Part shown: positions 57,933 to 64,000 of the stretch, one piece after another
How positions within the stretch are numbered: position 1 is the stretch's first letter
Layout of the letters: every line of letters starts with the position of its first letter
NCBI RefSeq assembly: GCF_016342265.1
Contig: NZ_JAEIOS010000013.1
Coordinates: 372,001 to 436,000, forward strand
From: Corynebacterium meridianum
Lineage (GTDB): Bacteria; Actinomycetota; Actinomycetes; Mycobacteriales; Mycobacteriaceae
Reading direction: 5' to 3'
DNA length: 64,000 nt
The notes under the pieces: model-generated
The model's database searches: none
What the model was told of the DNA's origin: nothing
Seen by the model: only the letters and a program-made list of their open reading frames with translations
Made by a program: the position numbers and the translations under genes

Positions 57933-58247
57933 ATGAAGATCCACAAGGGCGATAACGTCCTCGTCATCTCCGGTCCGGACAAGGGCGCCCGCGGTAAGGT
58001 CATCGAGGCCTACCCGAAGCGCTCCAAGGTCCTGGTCGAGGGAGTCAACCGCATCAAGAAGCACGTCGCGAACTCCGCGCCCGAGCGTGGCGCCGAGTCC
58101 GGTGGCATCGTCACCCAGGAAGCGCCGATCCATGTCTCCAACGTCATGGTCATCGATTCCGACGGAAACCCGACCCGCGTCGGTTACCGGATCGATGAGA
58201 ACGGCAAGCGCGTGCGCATCTCCCGACGCAACGGGAAGGACATCTGA
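57933..58247 (+). CDS. rplX: 50S ribosomal protein L24
   Basis: Assembly initiator for the 50S subunit; 104 residues with the KOW start [22 protein letters not shown] at the very N terminus. It begins immediately after the rplN stop (TAA then ATG). Confidence 0.97.
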   Translation: MKIHKGDNVLVISGPDKGARGKVIEAYPKRSKVLVEGVNRIKKHVANSAPERGAESGGIVTQEAPIHVSNVMVIDSDGNPTRVGYRIDENGKRVRISRRNGKDI

Positions 58248-58249
58248 AC

Positions 58250-58819
58250 ATGAGCGAGAACTACACCCCTCGTCTGAAGAACCGCTACCGCGAGGAAATC
58301 CGCACCGCGCTGTCTGAAGAGTTCGACTACGACAACGTCATGCAGGTTCCCGGCGTCGTCAAGGTCGTCGTGAACATGGGAGTCGGCGACGCCGCCCGCG
58401 ACGCCAAGCTCATCAACGGCGCGCTCGAGGACCTCACCCTGATCACCGGCCAGAAGCCGGAGATCCGTCGGTCCAAGAAGTCCATCGCGAACTTCAAGCT
58501 GCGCGAGGGCATGCCCATCGGCGCCCGCGTCACCCTCCGCGGTGACCGCATGTGGGAGTTCCTGGACCGACTGCTGACCGTCGCCCTGCCCCGTATCCGC
58601 GACTTCCGCGGACTCTCGGACCAGCAGTTCGACGGCCACGGCAACTACACGTTCGGCCTCACGGAGCAGACCATGTTCTACGAGATCGACGTGGACAAGG
58701 TTGACCGTCCCCGTGGTATGGACATCACCGTCGTCACCACGGCAACGAACAACGACGAAGGCCGTGCCCTGCTCCGCGAGCTGGGCTTCCCCTTCAAGAA
58801 GCCGGGCCAGGAGCGCTAG
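58250..58819 (+). CDS. rplE: 50S ribosomal protein L5
   Basis: Binds 5S rRNA with L18 and contacts the P-site tRNA. 189 residues; [37 protein letters not shown] and a C-terminal [16 protein letters not shown] with a 2-base gap after rplX. Transcription probably ends at the 58841-58890 hairpin, so rpsN/rpsH of the spc operon do not follow. Confidence 0.97.
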   Translation: MSENYTPRLKNRYREEIRTALSEEFDYDNVMQVPGVVKVVVNMGVGDAARDAKLINGALEDLTLITGQKPEIRRSKKSIANFKLREGMPIGARVTLRGDRMWEFLDRLLTVALPRIRDFRGLSDQQFDGHGNYTFGLTEQTMFYEIDVDKVDRPRGMDITVVTTATNNDEGRALLRELGFPFKKPGQER

Positions 58820-58840
58820 ACGGCGTTTCCCGACCGGTAC

Positions 58841-58890
58841 ACGACTGAACGCCGCCGACCCTCTCACCGGGGTCGGCGGCGTTCAGTCGT
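58841..58890. terminator. perfect 21-bp bidirectional terminator
   Basis: ACGACTGAACGCCGCCGACCC (58841-58861) and its exact complement (58870-58890), loop of 8. It lies between the convergent rplE and NRPS genes and can serve both. Confidence 0.85.
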
Positions 58891-58907
58891 TGATGCCCAC
58901 CACCGGT

Positions 58908-61900
58908 TCAGGAATGGTCGACGAGGAGTTCCGCGACCTCCGTAAGGGCCTCCGGCGACACCATCCCGGGGTGGGTGACATCGATGCTGTGCACCCGGAG
59001 TGCCGTGCAGAACGGATCCCATGCGGTTTCGTCCATGTACTCCGGATTCCGCTCCGCACGGAAGATGTGCACGGTGCCGGCCCACCGTACGGTCCGGTGC
59101 TCGCGCATGATCCGTGCGTTGTGGCCGATCATCTCGGTCACCGTCGCGAGCATGTCGTCCGGGAGCGCACCGAAGGCACCCGGTGCGTCGCGGAGCGCCG
59201 CCACCACGTCCGCCGTGCGCAGTGGTGCGGGATGATCTTCCGGATCCTGACCCGCCATGATGAGCACACCCCGCAGGCGTTCCTGGTCGTCTGGGGCGGG
59301 ACGACCCCGCCACAGCTCCGCCGGATAGGCGTCGAGCAGGACGAGTTTCCGCACGCGGACCGGGCTGTCGGCGAGCTCCACCGCACAGGCCTGGGCCAGT
59401 ACCCCGCCGACCGACCACCCGAGGAGATCCACCTCGGTCACACCGTGTCGGGCGCATTCCCCGAGAAGATCGTTCGCCGCCCGCCGCGCTCCGGAGGTGA
59501 TGGATTCGACCGTGGAGGAACAACCGTCCGTCAGACCCGGCGACTGAACCGCGAACACACCCCTGCGCGGATCGTCCAGGAGGGGAATCAGCCGGGCATA
59601 GGACCAGCCGATTCCACCTGCCGGGTGGAAACAGAACACGGGGATTCCCGCCCGGTGCGGTCGCAGTGCCAGCAGGGGAGCGAAACCGGCATCGCCGGAT
59701 GATCCGGCACCGCGGTCGCGGAGGGTCGCGGTGAGCTGACGCACCGACGGGGCGCCGAAGATGTCCGGCACCCCGACATCGAAGCCGGTCCGGTCCCGGA
59801 CGGTCCAGGCGAGCGTCACGGCGTTCAGGGAGGTGCCGCCGAGATCGAAGAAGTTCCGGTCCACGCCTGGCCGCACACCCAGGACCTCGGTGAACGCATC
59901 AGAGACCATCGCCTCGAGCGGGTCCCCGGGAACCGCGGCCCCACCGCCGTCGCACGCTTCGACCACGGGAGCGGGCAGCGCGCCGGTGTCCAGTTTCCCG
60001 TTCGCGGTGACCGGAAGTTCCGGCAGGGGGACGAAGGCCCTGGGGACCATGTAATCCGGGAGCAGTCTCCGGCAGTGCCGGACGAGTTGATCCGGGTCCG
60101 GATCCGCGGCTCCGTGAGCGGGGACGACCCACGCGACGAGGGTGCCGTCTCCGCCGGATCCGGTGGCCGGATGGATTCGCACGACGCACCGGTCGACCCG
60201 CGGGTGGGATTCGAGAACCTCCTCGATCTCACCGGGTTCCAGGCGCTGGCCCCGGAGCTTGATCTGGGTGTCGGTCCGCCCCAGATAGATGAGCTCGCCG
60301 TCCGGTGTCCACCGTGCGATGTCCCCGGAGTCGTACATCCGACCTGCACCCGTGAATGGATCAGTGGTGAACCGCTCCGCGGTCAGGTCCGGGCGCCCCA
60401 CGTAACCGGTGGCGACCTGGACACCCGCGAGGAAGAGCCGACCCGGTGCCCCGACCGGCAGGAGTCGGCCCACCGGGTCGAGGACATAGGTCCGGGTGTT
60501 CCACACGGGGGCACCGATCGGGATGACCTTCTCTTTCCCGGTGACGGTGTGTGCGGTGACGTCGATGGACGCCTCCGTCGGACCGTAGAGGTTGTGGACC
60601 TCGACGTCGAGACGCCCACGGCAGGCTGCGGCCGTCCGCACGGACAGCGCCTCGCCGGATGTGATCACCGCGCGCAGTTCCGGGACGTCCACCGCGCCGG
60701 GAGTCCATGCGAGGAACGCATCCAGGGCGGAAGGGACGAAGTGACAGACCGTCACCCCGGCCGCGCGGAGCACCTCCAGCAGAGCCTCGGGATCACGGTG
60801 CGCGCCAGGGGCAGGGACCGCGAGCCGGGGACCGTGTGTGAAGGGGAGCAGGAGCTCCCACCCGGAGACATCGAAGGAGACGGGCGTCTTCTGGATCAGC
60901 GTGTCGGTCGGGTCGAGACGGTAGTACGACGCCATCCACTCGAGTCTGTTGAGGATTCCCTCCTGCGGCACGGACACGCCCTTCGGTGTGCCGGTCGACC
61001 CGGAGGTGAACAGGACGTGGGCGGTGTCCGTGGGCCGGGCGCGAACCGGGTCCGGTGGCCCGGTCGGTGAGTCCGGACCGGTCACCGGACGGATCGTATC
61101 CTCCCCGAGAGTGACCGTCACCCGCAGGTCCGGGTGCGGACTCGTCATCCCCGGCGCCGTTACCAGTAGCCCGGGCGCGGCGGTCTCCACCATCTGTCGC
61201 CGGCGTTCAGCGGGGAGCCCGGGATCCAGCGGCACCCATGCGGCACCGGTGACGACCGTGGCGACCACCGCGATGCACAGGGCGGGGCTACGGTTCAGCT
61301 GCAGTGCCACCAGGGCTCCCGGACGGGCCCCGTTGCGCCGGAGTTCCACGGCGAGTCGATCGACCTGCCCCCAGAACTCCCTCCGACGGAGCCATTCGCC
61401 GTTCCACCAGAGTGCGTCTGCGTCACCGGCCGGGGACCTGAGGTCGTACTCCCTGCGGGACAGGACACGTTCCTGCAGGGTGGTGGCGGTTCCGGGTGGG
61501 TGACCGGTGTCGTTGAACCGTTCCAGGATCGTGCGTCGTTCGGATCCGTCGATCAGGTCGAGTTGCCCGAAGCTCTCCACCTTGGCGTCGGTTTGCCCGG
61601 CGAGCCTGTTGATCAGTGCCGCGAGTCGTCGGGTGTGCGCGTCCAGTTCCGCCTGCCGGACGCCGTCCCCGTGGGTGAGTCCGTGGAGTGTCATCGAGCC
61701 GTCGTCCTCGGACTGGTAGATGAATTCGATGTCGGAGACGGGTCCCACGGAGATGGTGGTGAGGACAGCGGGGACATCGCCGAACCGGAATCGTGGGGTG
61801 AACGGCCGGAGGTTCACCGTCGGCCCCGTGATCCGGTGGGTCGGGTCACTGATCCGCCACAGGCGGCGCAGGTGCTCGCCCCGTACCGCGCCGTGGGTGC

Positions 61901-62849
61901 GCAGCCCGGCGAGTGCCCGTGCCACATCCGGGATCACCTTCGGGAGCGGGTCCCCGAGGGCGGAGGTGTCCAGTGTGAGCGGGAGAAGATTGACGGCCGG
62001 GGCGAAGTCCACGGTCTCCGCCCCCAGGGGGCGGTTCATCAGAGGTACCCCGAGGGTGACCCGGTCCGAACCCGTCATCGCGGCCGTGTAGTGGGCGGTC
62101 AGGGCCGTGAGGAGATCCAGTTCCGTGGCCCTGTTTTCGCGGGCGAGCGTACGCAACACCTGTCGGGCCCCGGTTTCGATCACCGACTGTGCCCGAAGCG
62201 GAACGCCCCGGGCGGGGTCCTCCCCGGTGATGAGTGCCGCCGGGGGTTTGTCCGGCCTACGGTCGGGATCCATCCAGTAGGCGACGTCTGCTTCCGCTGC
62301 CTCGGGGGACGTCGGAGTGTGCCCCGGGGAGAAGGGGCAGCGGGGAGCGTCACCGCCGGTGGTGCGTGCGGTGTAGGTGGCCGCTATCCACCGGATGAGC
62401 GCGGCGATGGCGTAGCCGTCGGCGAGTATGTGGTGGAATCTGGCGAACCAGCACACCGTTCCGTCGGGGCGGCGCATGATGTGGTGTCCGGTCAGTTCGG
62501 CCCCGGAGATCGACTCCCCATCGGTCATCGCGGCGACCGACACGGCCTCCGTGATCCAGTCCGTGGTGTCATCGGCGAGTTCACCCGTGCGAATGATGAT
62601 CGACGCCGGGGTCCATTCGGGATCCGGCTCCGCGCGCAGCTTTCCGTCCGTGGCACGGAGGAACCGCCACCGGACGGGGGCGAGGGATCCCAGACACTCG
62701 CGGATGGAGTCGGAGAGCAGCCCGATCTCCACGTCGCCGTGGAACTCGATGAGCTCGGCGCACTGGAACACCGTGCTCCCGGGCGTCGCCGCCTGTGCGA
62801 ACCAGAGTGCGGCCTGCCCGGGTGTCATGTCGTGGCCGGTGGTTTCCAT
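58908..62849 (-). CDS. EntF-type nonribosomal peptide synthetase (C-A-PCP-TE), serine-specific
   Basis: 1313 residues. Condensation domain with HHILADG at 139-145. Adenylation domain: LFTSGSTGTPKG (613-624), FDVSGWE (659-665), LYGPTEA (754-760), NGKLD (950-954). Pocket read by hand alignment: D V W H I S L I D K, the serine code of enterobactin EntF. Carrier domain GGTSLNA (Ser1007) and thioesterase GWSVGG (Ser1146) with a conserved His near HPGM. It condenses 2,3-dihydroxybenzoyl (from the aryl carrier) with serine and is expected to cyclise and release an oligomer, as EntF does. Start ATG with GAGGAG. It is on the minus strand after the aryl carrier gene (31-base gap). Confidence 0.93.
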   Translation of the reverse strand: METTGHDMTPGQAALWFAQAATPGSTVFQCAELIEFHGDVEIGLLSDSIRECLGSLAPVRWRFLRATDGKLRAEPDPEWTPASIIIRTGELADDTTDWITEAVSVAAMTDGESISGAELTGHHIMRRPDGTVCWFARFHHILADGYAIAALIRWIAATYTARTTGGDAPRCPFSPGHTPTSPEAAEADVAYWMDPDRRPDKPPAALITGEDPARGVPLRAQSVIETGARQVLRTLARENRATELDLLTALTAHYTAAMTGSDRVTLGVPLMNRPLGAETVDFAPAVNLLPLTLDTSALGDPLPKVIPDVARALAGLRTHGAVRGEHLRRLWRISDPTHRITGPTVNLRPFTPRFRFGDVPAVLTTISVGPVSDIEFIYQSEDDGSMTLHGLTHGDGVRQAELDAHTRRLAALINRLAGQTDAKVESFGQLDLIDGSERRTILERFNDTGHPPGTATTLQERVLSRREYDLRSPAGDADALWWNGEWLRRREFWGQVDRLAVELRRNGARPGALVALQLNRSPALCIAVVATVVTGAAWVPLDPGLPAERRRQMVETAAPGLLVTAPGMTSPHPDLRVTVTLGEDTIRPVTGPDSPTGPPDPVRARPTDTAHVLFTSGSTGTPKGVSVPQEGILNRLEWMASYYRLDPTDTLIQKTPVSFDVSGWELLLPFTHGPRLAVPAPGAHRDPEALLEVLRAAGVTVCHFVPSALDAFLAWTPGAVDVPELRAVITSGEALSVRTAAACRGRLDVEVHNLYGPTEASIDVTAHTVTGKEKVIPIGAPVWNTRTYVLDPVGRLLPVGAPGRLFLAGVQVATGYVGRPDLTAERFTTDPFTGAGRMYDSGDIARWTPDGELIYLGRTDTQIKLRGQRLEPGEIEEVLESHPRVDRCVVRIHPATGSGGDGTLVAWVVPAHGAADPDPDQLVRHCRRLLPDYMVPRAFVPLPELPVTANGKLDTGALPAPVVEACDGGGAAVPGDPLEAMVSDAFTEVLGVRPGVDRNFFDLGGTSLNAVTLAWTVRDRTGFDVGVPDIFGAPSVRQLTATLRDRGAGSSGDAGFAPLLALRPHRAGIPVFCFHPAGGIGWSYARLIPLLDDPRRGVFAVQSPGLTDGCSSTVESITSGARRAANDLLGECARHGVTEVDLLGWSVGGVLAQACAVELADSPVRVRKLVLLDAYPAELWRGRPAPDDQERLRGVLIMAGQDPEDHPAPLRTADVVAALRDAPGAFGALPDDMLATVTEMIGHNARIMREHRTVRWAGTVHIFRAERNPEYMDETAWDPFCTALRVHSIDVTHPGMVSPEALTEVAELLVDHS

Positions 62850-62880
62850 GGGTTCTCCTCGCCGATCCGGTGGTGTTTTT

Positions 62881-63114
62881 CTACCTGGTGAGCGCGGTGA
62901 TCCACCCGTTGAGCGTGGGCAGTGCCATGAGCTCCTGGAAATCGACGTTCACGCCGTCGGCCCGCCAGTTCTCCACAAGGGTCACCGCACGCAGTGAATC
63001 GAGGCCCAGTTCGGTGAGAGGGGTATCGGGTTCCACGGTGGACGGATCGAGGTCGAGAATTTCGGCGATGTCACGGGTGATGCGGTCACCGGTGAGTTCG
63101 GGTTGTGTGCTCAT
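62881..63114 (-). CDS. aryl carrier protein
   Basis: 77 residues, single carrier domain with LGLDSLRAVTL; the serine in LGLDSL is the phosphopantetheine site. It presumably carries 2,3-dihydroxybenzoate loaded by the adjacent ligase and donates it to the EntF-like condensation domain, as the EntB/VibB carrier domain does; here it is separate from any isochorismatase. ATG overlaps the stop of the next upstream gene by 4 bases. Confidence 0.88.
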   Translation of the reverse strand: MSTQPELTGDRITRDIAEILDLDPSTVEPDTPLTELGLDSLRAVTLVENWRADGVNVDFQELMALPTLNGWITALTR

Positions 63115-64000
63115 GGTTCGGTTTCTCCTGTGGTGTGGTCTTGGTTCAGAGTGTCTGCGAGGCGACGGCGGAGGGCCTTCCGGCTGATCTTGCCCACCCC
63201 GGTGAGCGGGAATCCGGTGTCGAACTCGTAGCGGTCGGGTAGCTTGTATCCGGCCAGACCCCGACGGATGAGGAACTCCCGGATCTCCGACACCGGTGGA
63301 GGATTCGTGCTGATGATCCAGGCGCAGGAACGTTCCCCCAGGTATTCGTCCGGCACCGCGACGAGCGCGGCGTCGGTGATGTCGGGATGGGCGATGAGAT
63401 GGTTCTCCACCTCCTCCGCCGAGATTTTCTCCCCACCGCGGTTGATGTGGTCCTTGTCGCGCCCCTCGACGATCAGGTGGCCGGTGGGCAGACGACGCAC
63501 GATGTCCCCGGTGCGGTAGAAACCGTCGTCGGTGAACGCGCCGGGATCGGCGTCGTGGTGGTAGCGGCGGATGGTGTACGGGCCACGGGTGAGAAGGTGT
63601 CCGGGTTCCCCCTCGGGGACTTTCCTGCCCTCGTCGTCGAGGATGAGGATCTCATCGTCGGGGGAGATCGGTCGGCCCTGGGTGCCGGTGACGATGTCCT
63701 CGGGATCTTCCGGCCGCGTGTAGTTCACCAGTCCCTCGGCCATCCCGAACACCTGCTGGAGACGGCAGCCGAGAACCGGGGTCACCCGGGCGGCGGCTTC
63801 CGGTGGGAACTTCGCCCCGCCGACCTGAAGCACCTCGAGGGTCCGCAGTGAGGCGTCGATCCGTGGACGGAGCGTGAGCCACGTCATCGCCAGTGGCGGG
63901 ACGGCCGCGGTGATGGTTATGTGCTCCGCGTCGATGAGCCGGAACACCGAGCTCGGTGTGGGGTCGCCGGTGAGGACGACGGTACCGCCTGCCCACAGGG
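63111..64000 (-). CDS. 2,3-dihydroxybenzoate-AMP ligase (5 prime end beyond window)
   Basis: ANL-family ligase, EntE/DhbE-like, at least 296 residues; its N terminus lies outside the window. The visible part has VPPLAMTWL, RCLQQVFGMAEGLVNYTR-like GCRLQQVFGMAEGLVNYTR, GFYRTGDIVRRLPTGHL and VEGRDKDHINRGGEKISAEE, plus the catalytic GVGKISRKAL at the end. It activates 2,3-dihydroxybenzoate and transfers it to the aryl carrier protein. The reading frame is open to base 64000 in the frame WAGGTVVLTGDPTPSS. Operon order entE-ArCP-entF. Confidence 0.92.
   Translation of the reverse strand, partial: LWAGGTVVLTGDPTPSSVFRLIDAEHITITAAVPPLAMTWLTLRPRIDASLRTLEVLQVGGAKFPPEAAARVTPVLGCRLQQVFGMAEGLVNYTRPEDPEDIVTGTQGRPISPDDEILILDDEGRKVPEGEPGHLLTRGPYTIRRYHHDADPGAFTDDGFYRTGDIVRRLPTGHLIVEGRDKDHINRGGEKISAEEVENHLIAHPDITDAALVAVPDEYLGERSCAWIISTNPPPVSEIREFLIRRGLAGYKLPDRYEFDTGFPLTGVGKISRKALRRRLADTLNQDHTTGETEP

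Noticed and set aside
61500..62891. 463-codon plus-strand frame opposite the EntF condensation domain
   Set aside because: Antisense to a gene with clear NRPS domains; no start site.

Overview
The window is chromosomal DNA of a high-GC actinobacterium, most probably a Corynebacterium or close relative. The evidence is the gene content and order: a menaquinone cluster in the mycobacterial/corynebacterial arrangement (menA-menE-DUF3349-small membrane protein-pitA-menB-menC-menD-DUF3592-mannosyltransferase-menG-geranylgeranyl reductase-polyprenyl synthase), a DUF3068 protein next to rplJL-rpoBC, a TTG-started rpoB like that of mycobacteria, and many genes whose -10 hexamer lies 6-8 bases before the start codon (leaderless transcripts). 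I cannot name the species.

Layout. (1) 1-2.6 kb: dTDP-rhamnose genes rmlB-rmlC-rmlA. (2) 2.6-18.5 kb: an ArsR-type regulator, small membrane proteins, and the menaquinone pathway (menA, E, B, C, D, G, a MenJ-like reductase and a polyprenyl diphosphate synthase) with a phosphate transporter and two tandem GDP-mannose-type glycosyltransferases. (3) 18.5-38.5 kb: tRNA-Tyr, -Thr, -Met and -Trp, then secE, nusG, rplK, rplA, an L10 leader, rplJ, rplL, a DUF3068 protein, rpoB, rpoC, rpsL, rpsG, fusA and tuf. (4) 39-43.2 kb: a six-gene minus-strand Asp23/Gls24 envelope-stress type operon, including a 652-residue protein with a long disordered acidic arm, an Asp23 domain and a C-terminal region of about 20 degenerate 11-residue repeats. 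(5) 43.9-49.2 kb: the S10 operon rpsJ to rpsQ. (6) 49.3-57.2 kb: a YbjN-like gene, then an iron-siderophore block: lysine N6-hydroxylase, stand-alone NRPS adenylation protein, PCP-thioesterase protein, a siderophore-reductase/methyltransferase-like fusion, and a siderophore-binding lipoprotein gene cut by an in-frame amber codon. (7) 57.5-58.8 kb: rplN-rplX-rplE. (8) 58.9-64 kb, minus strand: an EntF-type serine NRPS (C-A-PCP-TE), an aryl carrier protein and a 2,3-dihydroxybenzoate-AMP ligase that runs off the window end.

How it fits together. The ribosomal-protein genes are interrupted twice by siderophore genes. EntE/ArCP/EntF homologues predict a 2,3-dihydroxybenzoyl-serine (catecholate) product, since the EntF adenylation pocket reads as the serine code. 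The other arm (lysine hydroxylase, free A domain, PCP-TE) predicts an N-hydroxylated amino-acid building block or second assembly step. Together they may make a mixed-ligand siderophore; this is an inference. A DtxR-like half-site lies upstream of the hydroxylase gene and a weaker one upstream of the siderophore reductase fusion.

No insertion sequence, prophage, CRISPR array, rRNA gene or replication origin was seen. All coordinates and promoter calls come from reading by eye; homology statements are from memory of protein families and no database search was run.
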